This document shows, piece by piece, positions 16,197 to 24,307 of a stretch of DNA of 48,343 nt. The stretch covers positions 1 through 48,343 of the forward strand of contig CAMLLD010000051.1 of assembly GCA_946480785.1 (NCBI GenBank), written 5' to 3'. Every line of letters begins with the position of its first letter. Within the stretch, counting starts at the first letter, position 1. A program made the position numbers and the translations under genes. The DNA comes from an uncultured Blastocatellia bacterium. GTDB taxonomy: Bacteria; Acidobacteriota; Blastocatellia; Pyrinomonadales; Pyrinomonadaceae. The notes beneath the pieces were generated by a model, which was not told the DNA's origin, did not search any database, and worked only from the letters and a program-made list of their open reading frames with translations.

Positions 16197-17599
16197 GGCT
16201 GATCTCCCTCGATCGTGTCGTCTTCGTGACTCGGACGGCGACGGCGTGGCGCTTGTGGCGACTGTCCTTGTGCGGCTGGTTTGTTTGGATCGGCTTGTTC
16301 GAGCGTTGCGCGTTCTTTGGCGAGATCCGCACGGTGCGCGAGATCCTGTTGGCGATCGAAGTAGACGGTGCCGTCGATGAATGTCGTGTCGACGCGCGAA
16401 TAAACGCTGAACGGATGACCATTCCAGATCGCGATGTCCGCGTCTTTGCCGACTTCGAGCGAGCCGACGCGATCCTGGATGCCGAGTTGAATCGCGGGAT
16501 TGATCGTGATCAGGCGCAGCGCTTGTTCTTCAGTGAGGTCGCCCCAGTGCATCGCCTTCGCGGCTTCGATGTTCAAACGGCGCGCGCGCTCGTCGGAATC
16601 GGAGTTCATCGAAACGACAACGCCCGCGCGCGTCAGGATCGCGGCGTTGTAAGGAATCGCATCGTAAGCCTCGATCTTGTAGCCCCACGAATCGGCGAAG
16701 ATCGAAGCGCCCGCGCCGTGCGCGGCGATTTCCTTCGCGACCTTGTAGCCTTCGAGCACGTGCTGGAGAGTTCTGATCTTGAAACCAAACTCGTCGGCGA
16801 GATTGAGCAGCATCAGGATCTCACTGACGACGTAGCAGTGCGCGTGAACGTAGCGTTTGCCTTCGAGCACTTCGACGAGCGGTTCGAGTTGCAGATCACG
16901 TCGCGGCGGAACGAGGTTCTTGTCTTTGCCGGCGTTCGCGCGGTATTCGTCCCATGCCTTTTTGTAATCGCGCGCGCGGATGAACGCGTCGCGGATCGTT
17001 TCTTCGACGCCCATGCGCGTGTTTGGATAGCGGCGCTGAACGCCGGGCAGGTTCGGCGTGCTCGAGCGCTTTACGTTTTCGCCGAGCGCGAACTTGATGC
17101 CGGGCATCGCGCCGGGAAAGATAAACTCGCTCGCCGGTCGCCCGTACTTGATCTTCACGACCGTGTTCAAGCCGCCGATCGGATTTGCGGAACCGTGCAA
17201 CAGGTTCAGCGTCGTCACGCCGCCGGCTAGTTCGCGATAGAGATCGACGTCGGTCGTGTTGAGCACGTCCGCGGTGCGCACCATCGAGGTGACCGAGAGT
17301 GTGCCTTCGTTGATGGTGTCGAGCATCGAGTGGGAGTGGCAGTCGATGATGCCGGGCATGACGTACTTGCCGCTGCCGTCGATGATGCGCGCGTCCGCTG
17401 AGGCTTTGAGGTTTTTGCCGATAGCGGCGATCTTTCCGTTACGCAGGAGGATGTCTGTGTTTTGCAACGTGCCATGCGTGATCGTGAGCACGGTCGCATT
17501 ACGGATCAGCGTTTCGGGCGACGTAACTCTCTGCGCCTGGGCCACGGACGTAACACAGATGAACACAGACAAGAGAAGTAAGTGCTTGGCTAGTCTCAT
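16193..17599 (-). CDS. Exported metal-dependent amidohydrolase (catalytically complete)
   Basis: 468 residues with signal peptide ([16 protein letters not shown]). Imidazolonepropionase-like amidohydrolase: [20 protein letters not shown], then [13 protein letters not shown] with the metal-binding H88 and H90. Further candidates are VHAHCYVV and LQHVLEG for His ligands, and MNSDSD for the Asp, with [15 protein letters not shown] at the end. This is the only one of the three paralogues here with all ligands. Substrate not predictable; related proteins include cyclic-dipeptide or Xaa-Pro hydrolases. It follows the first paralogue by 35 bases and overlaps the next by four. A charged, Arg-rich tail ([12 protein letters not shown]) ends the protein. 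Confidence 0.88.
   Translation of the reverse strand: MRLAKHLLLLSVFICVTSVAQAQRVTSPETLIRNATVLTITHGTLQNTDILLRNGKIAAIGKNLKASADARIIDGSGKYVMPGIIDCHSHSMLDTINEGTLSVTSMVRTADVLNTTDVDLYRELAGGVTTLNLLHGSANPIGGLNTVVKIKYGRPASEFIFPGAMPGIKFALGENVKRSSTPNLPGVQRRYPNTRMGVEETIRDAFIRARDYKKAWDEYRANAGKDKNLVPPRRDLQLEPLVEVLEGKRYVHAHCYVVSEILMLLNLADEFGFKIRTLQHVLEGYKVAKEIAAHGAGASIFADSWGYKIEAYDAIPYNAAILTRAGVVVSMNSDSDERARRLNIEAAKAMHWGDLTEEQALRLITINPAIQLGIQDRVGSLEVGKDADIAIWNGHPFSVYSRVDTTFIDGTVYFDRQQDLAHRADLAKERATLEQADPNKPAAQGQSPQAPRRRRPSHEDDTIEGDQP
17541..17571. repeat. Dispersed ACACAGAT-type repeat inside a second signal-peptide coding region
   Basis: Plus-strand GCCACGGACGTAACACAGAT followed by GAACACAGACA. On the coding strand this gives the [10 protein letters not shown] part of the signal peptide of the 16193-17599 amidohydrolase. 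It has the same CACGGA/ACACAGA vocabulary as the repeat at 16134. Confidence 0.5.
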
Positions 17600-17634
17600 A
17601 GTTTTTCTTGTGCCTTTTGTGCCTCTTTGCGGCT

Positions 17635-19311
17635 CTAGTTAGGACGCGCTCGACTGCCAGTGAAAGTCCCGGGCGCCATGCCGACAACGGTTACTGAGCC
17701 GCGCATCTGACCGCCCGAAACTGTTCCCACGAATGTCGCTTCCTTCGTTTGTCCTTCGATCTCCAGTGGAACGGTGAAGCGAACTTCACCCGCCGCGGTT
17801 GATGAAGCATTCGCGATTTCGCCTGCGCCAAGTGCACCGGAAATCGAACCTGTCGTGCGATCGCCTTCGCGTTGCAACGTGAGAGTTATCGTCTTATCAC
17901 CCTGACCGAGATTGACGGTGAGGTTCCACGTTCCCGTCGGACTGTTCGGCGCACCGATACCAAAACCAGGCGCGGCGGGCCGCAGATCAACCGGACGGCC
18001 ATCGATAAACACATGCACCACGCGACTGTTCCGATCGAAAAGATCGCCCCGCGTAACCGTCAGGTTCGCGATCTTGCCGGTCTCGATCGAACCGAGCTGG
18101 TTCTCAACACCGAGGATCGTCGCGGGCCAAATCGTGAACGCCCGCAACGCATCGGTCGCCGAAAGCCCGTTCTCAATCACGTGCCCGACGTTCGTCATCA
18201 GGTCCGCGATGTTCGTCAACTCACCGGACTCAAACGCGAACCGCACGCCCGCCTTCGCCAGCTTCCCCGCCGTCTGTTGCGCTTCGACTCGCTCGCGCAG
18301 CACGCGCATCGGCTCGGGATCGGCTTCCGGCAACGCTGCGGTCGTGCGGCGCGGCAAGTTCAACGACAACAGCACCGGCACGTTCTGTTTCACCAACCGA
18401 TCCGCGACGCGATCTGCTTCGCGTCCCCCCGCGACGATCAGCTTCAACTTAAACTCGTTTGCCAGATCGAGCGCGCGCGTGATCTCGCGTTCGCTGTTGG
18501 CCAGCATCACCACCGGCATTCGCCCATCGACGACGGGAACGAGCGCGGCCAATGATCGATCAACCTCCGGCCGGCGCATGCCGCGCGGCGAACGCTCGTA
18601 CGCCTGCAACGAATCGCGATAACGCTGCGCGTTGAGCATCATCTGCCGCAACGCCGCGAAGACGCCCATCAGCGAACCGGGATAACCGCCACGCAGCGGC
18701 GTGAAACCGACGTGCATCGCGACCGGCGAACGCACGATCATCTCCTGCGGCGAGTCGCCGGCGAGATTGATCAGTGCCGACTGGCCCATCCAGATGCCCG
18801 TGCGCGGCGAAGTCAATGCGGTGGTGATGCCGATGTTTCGCGACGCTTCGACGTCGGCGCTACCCGGACGGATCACGTCTTCGACCATCACTTCCGGCTG
18901 CAAGCCCGGCGGCTGGGTCGAGTTTGGACCAGCGGGACTCGGCCGCGCTTGCGCCGCGAAGAAAGCAGCGGCGCCGCCACCGCCTCCCGGCGACGGCGCA
19001 GGCGCAGGTTCGGGCAGCGCGAGATTCGTGTAGGAGTCGATCAGGCCCGGGTAGACCGTCAGTCCGGCGCCGTCGATGATGCGTGCATCCGGCGGCGCGT
19101 TGACGTTCGCGCCGACCGCGGCGATCAAGCCGTCGCGCACCACCACCGTGCCGCGATCGATCGTTGCCCCCGATACGGTAACGATGCGCGCATTTACGAT
19201 CGCGTAGGTGTCGATACCGGAGGCCGCGCTGCGCTGTTGCGCGTTGATTAGCGAGCCGGAAAGCAGAGAAAGGGCGACAACAAGGACAATAAGCAGGCGG
19301 ATTCTTGGCAT
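17635..19311 (-). CDS. Amidohydrolase-like protein lacking metal ligands, with C-terminal beta domain
   Basis: 558 residues from the ATG at 19311 (a TTG at 19317 is an alternative). Signal peptide LLIVLVVALSLLSGSLINAQ. Same scaffold as its neighbours ([56 protein letters not shown]), but the HxH motif is SYT-N and the later ligands are missing. After the amidohydrolase fold, residues about 450-558 are an extra all-beta segment (GTWNLTVNLG, TITLTLQREGDRTTGSISG) resembling the short lipocalin-like domains found at the ends of acidobacterial enzymes. A Pro/Ala/Gly-rich loop lies near residues 110-135. First gene of the operon; its promoter should lie in 19312-19410. Confidence 0.85.
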   Translation of the reverse strand: MPRIRLLIVLVVALSLLSGSLINAQQRSAASGIDTYAIVNARIVTVSGATIDRGTVVVRDGLIAAVGANVNAPPDARIIDGAGLTVYPGLIDSYTNLALPEPAPAPSPGGGGGAAAFFAAQARPSPAGPNSTQPPGLQPEVMVEDVIRPGSADVEASRNIGITTALTSPRTGIWMGQSALINLAGDSPQEMIVRSPVAMHVGFTPLRGGYPGSLMGVFAALRQMMLNAQRYRDSLQAYERSPRGMRRPEVDRSLAALVPVVDGRMPVVMLANSEREITRALDLANEFKLKLIVAGGREADRVADRLVKQNVPVLLSLNLPRRTTAALPEADPEPMRVLRERVEAQQTAGKLAKAGVRFAFESGELTNIADLMTNVGHVIENGLSATDALRAFTIWPATILGVENQLGSIETGKIANLTVTRGDLFDRNSRVVHVFIDGRPVDLRPAAPGFGIGAPNSPTGTWNLTVNLGQGDKTITLTLQREGDRTTGSISGALGAGEIANASSTAAGEVRFTVPLEIEGQTKEATFVGTVSGGQMRGSVTVVGMAPGTFTGSRARPN

Positions 19312-19410
19312 AGGCAACCAAATCCCAGTTAGTTTGAGTTGCGAAAGCAGGAAAGAGACGAGAGCTTAGCCCAAGAGTGGTGCTCAAGGGAAGTTTAAAG
19401 CGGTGTTAAA

Positions 19411-19435
19411 GGGTGGCCGTGACAAGCGGCCACCC
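19411..19435 (-). terminator. Terminator of the BON lipoprotein gene
   Basis: Perfect 9-bp stem GGGTGGCCG / CGGCCACCC with a seven-base loop; on the minus strand it is followed by CTTTAAC. It lies nine bases after the stop codon of the BON-domain gene (19444) and separates it from the amidohydrolase operon. Confidence 0.65.
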
Positions 19436-19443
19436 AAAGATAT

Positions 19444-20019
19444 TTACCGGTTAGCGTTGCGATTCGCGTTGCGGTTCGTACCAGCAGCGTGGTTTGCGTT
19501 GGCGTTGTGGTTCGCGTTCGCATTGGCGTTGGCGTTCGTGTTGCCCGACGCCGAAACCTTCAACTGGTTCCGCACCGACTTCACACCTTCCACCGTCTTC
19601 GCCACCTGTTCCGCGCGGGTCTTCTGCGCCGCACTCGCCACCGTGCCGCTCAACGTCACCACGGCATTGTCGACATCGACATTGATCGTCGAGTCGCGCA
19701 GGTCATCCGCCGCCGCGAGATCGAAACGCGTCTTCACCCACAGCCAGCCGTCGTTCACGCCGCTGCCGATCGTGCGGCCCGAGCCCTTCGCCTCGCGCTG
19801 ATACTGTTCTTTGTTACGCTCATACTCTTCGCGCGTCGGCGCCCGGTTCGAATTGTTATTCGCGACCGCCGGCGTCGGCGTTGGACTCGCCGCCAGGTTC
19901 GCATTCCGGTTCGCATTCGCGTTCAGGTTTCCATTCGCGTTGTTGTTCGCGTTGTCGCAGCCCGGCAGAATAATTGAAAGCACGGCTATGGCTATGAGTC
20001 CTAAAAGTCTATGTCTCAT
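19444..20019 (-). CDS. BON-domain lipoprotein with Asn-rich repeats
   Basis: 191 residues from the ATG at 20019, which has AGGAGGAC ahead of it; the frame extends further but without a ribosome site. The N-terminus is a lipoprotein signal, LIAIAVLSIILPGC, with the lipobox Cys directly followed by an Asn/Ala repeat (NANNNANGNLNANANRN). The centre holds a BON domain (residues about 95-165: WLWVKTRFDLAAADDLRDSTINV, VVTLSGTVASAAQ, VEGVKSVRNQL). The C-terminal 35 residues are again alternating Asn-Ala. BON domains bind phospholipid at the outer membrane or periplasm in OsmY-type proteins. The Asn tails are likely flexible surface linkers; their role is unknown. Confidence 0.85.
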   Translation of the reverse strand: MRHRLLGLIAIAVLSIILPGCDNANNNANGNLNANANRNANLAASPTPTPAVANNNSNRAPTREEYERNKEQYQREAKGSGRTIGSGVNDGWLWVKTRFDLAAADDLRDSTINVDVDNAVVTLSGTVASAAQKTRAEQVAKTVEGVKSVRNQLKVSASGNTNANANANANHNANANHAAGTNRNANRNANR

Positions 20020-20207
20020 TTGGGAAAGTCCTCCTTGGTTGACGCGAACCAAGTTCGGAAAAGATACGCGCGCATGAAAACATGGCAGAGCACACGCCGA
20101 ACGTGTTCGCAAACATGCTCGATCTCAGCAGGGGGTTAAAACAATCGCGGGCGGGGTCAGGGAGCGTCGTTAATTCTGCAATCGCTGGGCCAGTGGTCAG
20201 CGCAAAA

Positions 20208-20492
20208 TCACCATTTCACGCTGCCTTCTTTGGTCGTGTCGATCTCAGCAACCTTCGGTGCTTCACCAAACAGATAACCTTTGATGTTGTCGAACAAAAA
20301 CGTTTGCGCGTCCGGGTTCGTGAGGTCCAGGCCGTAGTGGTTGATGATCTGCGTTTGCTTTTGCAGCCAACCACTCCAACACGGCTGACAGATCTCCGCG
20401 GCGATTTTTTGTCCCAACTCGTTTGGGAACGGCGCGAACGGTAGCGCCGGACGCTTCTCGCCGCAATGGGCGCATTTGATAGTTTCAGCCAC
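20208..20492 (-). CDS. YggX-like Fe(II)-trafficking family protein
   Basis: 94 residues. The YggX core is visible as PFAPFPNELGQKIAAEICQ, CWSGWLQKQTQIINHYGLDL and a final helix TFLFDNIKGYLFG. YggX proteins protect Fe-S clusters and handle iron during oxidative stress. The N-terminus carries a CxxC (IKCAHCGEKRPAL) and a second CxxC (EICQPCW), so it looks like a zinc-ribbon variant rather than the usual single-Cys form. The start is GTG with GGAGGAGAAG ahead of it. It overlaps the peroxiredoxin stop by eight bases, and that partner fits an oxidative-stress role. Confidence 0.75.
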   Translation of the reverse strand: MAETIKCAHCGEKRPALPFAPFPNELGQKIAAEICQPCWSGWLQKQTQIINHYGLDLTNPDAQTFLFDNIKGYLFGEAPKVAEIDTTKEGSVKW

Positions 20493-20961
20493 GAACTTCT
20501 CCTCCTTGTGCTGCGCGGATCGCGGAGATTATAACGTCATCCTTCGGCTTGATCAGCCCCAGCGGCCGCACGTCCTGATAACGCAGTTTTCCTTCACCGT
20601 CGATCACGAAAACCGAGCGCGCCACCTTGCCGGGAATCAACGAGCGCGCGCCATAAAGCATGGAAACCTTCCCGTCCGGATCCGAAAGCAAACGCAACGG
20701 CAGCTCGTGATGCGCGGCGAAGTTGCGATGCGACTCAACCGAGTCAGTCGAGATGCCGACAACCTCCGCGCCCGTCGCCTGGTAGTCAGGCCAACGATCA
20801 CGCACCGAACACATCTGTCGCGTGCAGATCGGCGTCTCGTCTCCCGGGTAGAAGAGCAGCACGACCACCTTACCGCGGTTGTCATGCAAGCGCCACTCGC
20901 GGCCCGCGCCGTCAGGCAACGTGAAATCCGGGGCGGGATCGTTGAGGTTTAGCTTCGTCAT
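20485..20961 (-). CDS. PrxQ/BCP-type peroxiredoxin
   Basis: 158 residues from the ATG at 20959-20961. Thioredoxin-fold AhpC/TSA protein: LNLNDPAPDFTLPDGAG, GKVVVLLFYPGDETPICTRQMCSVRD, then GISTDSVESHRNFAAHHELPLRLLSDPDGKV. The peroxidatic Cys is C46 and the resolving Cys C51 (CX4C), the atypical two-Cys arrangement of the BCP/PrxQ group, which reduces peroxides with thioredoxin. It overlaps the kynureninase-like gene upstream by ATGA and the YggX-like gene downstream by eight bases, so the three are translated together. Confidence 0.92.
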   Translation of the reverse strand: MTKLNLNDPAPDFTLPDGAGREWRLHDNRGKVVVLLFYPGDETPICTRQMCSVRDRWPDYQATGAEVVGISTDSVESHRNFAAHHELPLRLLSDPDGKVSMLYGARSLIPGKVARSVFVIDGEGKLRYQDVRPLGLIKPKDDVIISAIRAAQGGEVRG

Positions 20962-22103
20962 CCGATTAGTCCAGCCAGGATTTCCAAAGCTTCGGCGACT
21001 TCTTCGTCGGTGTTGAAGAAGTGCGGCGAGATGCGCAAGCCGGCGCTCGGACGCCAATCGACAAACACGCGTCGCTCCGCGAGTTGTTCGGAAACTGCCT
21101 TCGCATCTTCGACACTGATCATCACCGAGCCGCCGCGACGTTCGAGCTCGAGCGGCGTGTTGATGGTCCAACCGCGTTCGCGTGCCGTATCGATCATTAG
21201 CTGCGTGCGCCGTTGTGACTCCGCGTAGATCTGTTCGAGTCCCACTGACTCGATGATGTCGAGACCGGGGATCGCCGAATAGAGCGCGGGGATGCTTGGG
21301 GTGCCCTGCGCGAAGCGGCGCACCGAACGCGCGTAACGCATCGGCGCAGAGGCAAACTCAAATGGCGCATCGTGAGCGACCCAACCCGTCAGCCGCGGGC
21401 GCAGATCTTTTTGCAAGTCGGGACGCACGTACAAGTAACCGCACGACGGTCCACCGCAGAGCCACTTGATCGTGCCGCCGATCAGGAAATCGACCTTCCA
21501 ATCAGCCGCGTGCAACGGCACGACGCCTGCGGACTGATACACGTCCAGCAAAACGAGCGCGCCCTTCGCGTGCGCGCGCTCGACGATCGCCGAAGCGTCG
21601 ATGCGATACGAGCTGCGATACGACGTGTGGGCCAAAGCGACGAGACACGTCTCGTCATCGATGGCGTTAAGTATTTTCTCTAAAGGCACCGTGATGCCGT
21701 CAGTGGACGGAACGACCTCGACGTGCGCGCCGATTTGCCGCTGCGCGTCCCAGATGTATTCCATCGACGGAAAATCGAGCGCGGTCGTGACGACTTTGTT
21801 TCTGCGTCCACTATGAAAATCAAAACACGAAGCGACCGTGGCGAGCGCGATCGAAGCGTTTGGCTCGATCTGTACCGAGCCGGGCGCGCCACCGAGGATG
21901 CGCGCGAGACGATCGCCGACGCGCCGCGAGAGCTCCCACCAACTCGTGGCCCACGCGTCTTCGCTCGTGTGATGTTCCCACGCGTCGCAGTAAGCGAGCA
22001 TCGAATCGCGCACCGCGCGCGGCACGGGCCCGAGACTGTGACTGAGCAGATGAATGCCCGAAGCCAGCGTGGGAAACAGATCTCTGTGTCGATTCGGGAT
22101 CAT
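20958..22103 (-). CDS. Kynureninase-like class V PLP aminotransferase-fold enzyme
   Basis: 381 residues. Fold type I PLP enzyme of the class V/kynureninase group. Features are IHLLSHSLGPVPRAV near the start, the PLP-phosphate region with EPNASIALATVAS, the Asp in LVLLDVYQSAGVVP, the Schiff-base Lys K213 in GGTIKWLCGGPSCGYLYV, and a C-terminal FVDWRPSAGLRISPHFFNTDEEV that resembles kynureninases. Kynureninase converts kynurenine to anthranilate and alanine; I cannot exclude a desulfurase or other class V role. ATGA overlaps join it to the SDR upstream and the peroxiredoxin downstream. No other tryptophan-degradation gene is in the window. Confidence 0.75.
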   Translation of the reverse strand: MIPNRHRDLFPTLASGIHLLSHSLGPVPRAVRDSMLAYCDAWEHHTSEDAWATSWWELSRRVGDRLARILGGAPGSVQIEPNASIALATVASCFDFHSGRRNKVVTTALDFPSMEYIWDAQRQIGAHVEVVPSTDGITVPLEKILNAIDDETCLVALAHTSYRSSYRIDASAIVERAHAKGALVLLDVYQSAGVVPLHAADWKVDFLIGGTIKWLCGGPSCGYLYVRPDLQKDLRPRLTGWVAHDAPFEFASAPMRYARSVRRFAQGTPSIPALYSAIPGLDIIESVGLEQIYAESQRRTQLMIDTARERGWTINTPLELERRGGSVMISVEDAKAVSEQLAERRVFVDWRPSAGLRISPHFFNTDEEVAEALEILAGLIG

Positions 22104-22825
22104 CTGTAGTTCATCAGCGTCTTTTCAAGACCGAGCGGGTCTTGTCGCAAGCCTTCGAAAACGCCCTTTGCTTCGTCGCCGATCGGCGGGTCGTGTTGCT
22201 CTTCGCGAATGGCAGTAAGTACCTCGGCGGCGACGAATTCTTTCGTCATCTTCGGCACGTCAGCGCCGCGGCTCATGTCGGAATCGAAAGTCGTCGGCAT
22301 GACGGTGATCACGCGCACGTTGTCGTCGGCGAGATACGCGCGCAACGCCTGGCCCAACGAGAGCAGCGCCGCTTTCGTGGCGCAATAAGTTCCGACGAGC
22401 GGCAGGTTTACTTTCGCGAACGCGGTCGCGATGTTGACGATCATGCCGTCGCGTTGCGCGATCATCGCGGGCGCGACGGCGCGCGTCAGCCGCAACACGC
22501 CGAGATAGTTCACCGCGAGCTCATTTTGTACGTCGTCGAGATTCATCGTCAGCGGATTGCCAAAGCCTGCCACACCGGCGTTGTTCACGAGAATGTCGAT
22601 CGGGCCGAGTTGTGCGACGGCGTTGACATCGCGCTCGCTGGTCACGTCGAGTCGTATCGGCGTCACTCGTTCGGGAAACTCTTGCCGCAATGAATCTTCA
22701 GCTTCGTCGTTCCGTGTTCCGGCCAACACTTCACGCGCGCCTGCGGCGACAAACGCGCCCGCAAGCGTACGCCCGAGGCCGCGACCTGCGCCGCTAATCA
22801 ACACTCGTTTGCCTTCAATCTCCAT
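22100..22825 (-). CDS. Short-chain dehydrogenase/reductase
   Basis: 241 residues from the ATG at 22825. Classical SDR: cofactor motif SGAGRGLGR (G12xxxGxG), LDVTS, NNAG at 81-84, catalytic Tyr/Lys in Y147CATK151, and PTTFDSDMSRG after it. Substrate unknown; NAD(P) preference is not clear from the sequence. The longer open frame upstream runs inside the permease gene and is not needed. It overlaps the permease end by 11 bases and the kynureninase-like start by ATGA. Confidence 0.9.
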   Translation of the reverse strand: MEIEGKRVLISGAGRGLGRTLAGAFVAAGAREVLAGTRNDEAEDSLRQEFPERVTPIRLDVTSERDVNAVAQLGPIDILVNNAGVAGFGNPLTMNLDDVQNELAVNYLGVLRLTRAVAPAMIAQRDGMIVNIATAFAKVNLPLVGTYCATKAALLSLGQALRAYLADDNVRVITVMPTTFDSDMSRGADVPKMTKEFVAAEVLTAIREEQHDPPIGDEAKGVFEGLRQDPLGLEKTLMNYR

Positions 22826-24224
22826 GCACGTCGACCTTCGCCGCTGCATTCTGTCGCTGCATGCGCGCGATTTGATATAGCCCGAGGCCCACGAGGCCCC
22901 ACACAAACAACAGCTCGATGCTCGTCAACGAATGCTCTGTGATCCGCTGGGCCAGGGTGGTCGTTTGCAGTGCGGCGATGTCCTGTTTGAGTTGAATGAA
23001 AATCATCAACCCCATCGACAACACCGAAACGACCGCCGCGGCCTGCCGCACACCGCGCGGCAAACTGATCTCGATCTCGCTTGCGAGTCGCGAGTTCAAA
23101 CGCGGAAGAAACAGAAATACCAGGCTGTGAATGAAATAAAGCACGACGAGGGCAAACACTGCAACGTTCAGCGCGAGAGAAAGCTGCCCGCTGATCAATA
23201 AAATCGCGCAACAGATCAGCGTCAGGGTGAGGCCGCGAATCGGCGTCGCGGTGCTTTCGTTGATGAAACCGAGCCAACGCGGCGCGAGTCCGTCCTTCAC
23301 GAACGTGATCGCGAGCCGCGACGGCACGAGCAAAGTGCCGTTGAGCGCGGTCATGATCGCGGCGACCGCACCGAGCGTGACGAAGATCGCCGCGCCCGCC
23401 GGCAGATAGATCGACGCGACTTCAGCCATCGGTGCGGTGCTCGCTTGCAGCCGTCCGCCGGGTAACACGCCGAACGAAACGATCGAAGTGAAGACGTAGA
23501 TCAGCGCGGTGATCGTGATGCCTTTGACGAGTATGCGCGGCAAACGTCGCGTGCTGTCTTTTACTTCGCCGGCGGTTTGCGTGATCGATTCGAAGCCCGC
23601 GTACGCGAAGAACAGCGGCAGCAAACTCACGCCGAAGCCGTTCCAGCCGTGCGTGAAGAACGGCGTGTAGTTCTGCGACTTCAACACAAACAGACCTGGT
23701 ACGATCAGCACGAGCAACGCGAGACATTTCAGCGCCGACATCACGACCTGCATGCGGCCGAACCAGCGAATGCCGACAACGTGGACGAGGTAGAAAACGA
23801 CGAGCGCGGTCAACGCGAGCGGCAGGCGATACGTTCCCGCGTTGATGCGGCCGCCGCTCAACGCAATCAAGTATCCGGCCATCGCGTTCGCGAGATACGC
23901 GCCCGCGCCGATGTAGGAAATGATCTTCAGCCACGAGCCGACGTACGCGAGCCGATAGCCGCCAACCGTGCGCGAGATGTTGAGGTATTCGCCGCCGGGT
24001 TCGCGGCCGAGGTGCGTCGAGAGATACGCGGCGTAAGGAATCGCGGTCGCGAGAATCGCGGGCGTGAGCACGATGTAACCGAGAATCACGCTTGGGCCGG
24101 TCAGCGCCCACGCCTGGCTCGTGACCTGAAAAATCCCCGCGCCGATCAGGATGCCGATAACCGTAGCGTACGACTCGAGCGTGCCGAGATCGCGCCGCAG
24201 TCTACTGGTTGGCGAGTTGGTCAT
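22815..24224 (-). CDS. APC-family amino acid permease
   Basis: 469 residues from the ATG at 24224, with AGAGAGG as ribosome site; the longer frame runs through the palindromic repeat at 24238-24302 and is spurious. About twelve hydrophobic segments. The first carries the APC hallmark VIGILIGAGIF, and GFGVSLLPLFFAYAGFESITQTAGEVKDSTRRLP is cut from the typical TM6-loop region (only its style is given here). An inner-membrane amino acid or amine importer; the substrate is not predictable. First of the chain permease-SDR-kynureninase-like-peroxiredoxin-YggX. Confidence 0.9.
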   Translation of the reverse strand: MTNSPTSRLRRDLGTLESYATVIGILIGAGIFQVTSQAWALTGPSVILGYIVLTPAILATAIPYAAYLSTHLGREPGGEYLNISRTVGGYRLAYVGSWLKIISYIGAGAYLANAMAGYLIALSGGRINAGTYRLPLALTALVVFYLVHVVGIRWFGRMQVVMSALKCLALLVLIVPGLFVLKSQNYTPFFTHGWNGFGVSLLPLFFAYAGFESITQTAGEVKDSTRRLPRILVKGITITALIYVFTSIVSFGVLPGGRLQASTAPMAEVASIYLPAGAAIFVTLGAVAAIMTALNGTLLVPSRLAITFVKDGLAPRWLGFINESTATPIRGLTLTLICCAILLISGQLSLALNVAVFALVVLYFIHSLVFLFLPRLNSRLASEIEISLPRGVRQAAAVVSVLSMGLMIFIQLKQDIAALQTTTLAQRITEHSLTSIELLFVWGLVGLGLYQIARMQRQNAAAKVDVHGD

Positions 24225-24237
24225 GTTCAACCTCTCT

Positions 24238-24302
24238 TTGGAGTGCGGCGACTCGTCGCCGCTTTCACCGTTCCAAAGCGGCGACGAGTCGCCGCACTCC
24301 AA
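24238..24302. repeat. REPIN-like palindrome, copy 1
   Basis: Perfect 28-bp inverted repeat (arms 24238-24265 and 24275-24302) around a nine-base loop. Each arm contains the smaller palindrome GCGGCGACTCGTCGCCGC after GGAGT. It lies in the 83-bp gap between the permease start and the dienelactone hydrolase stop. A related element sits at 35968-36069. Confidence 0.9.
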
Positions 24303-24307
24303 GAGGA

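Noticed and set aside
16076..17230. 384-residue plus-strand open frame across the amidohydrolase operon
   Set aside because: Antisense to two well-supported enzymes; composition typical of a shadow frame.
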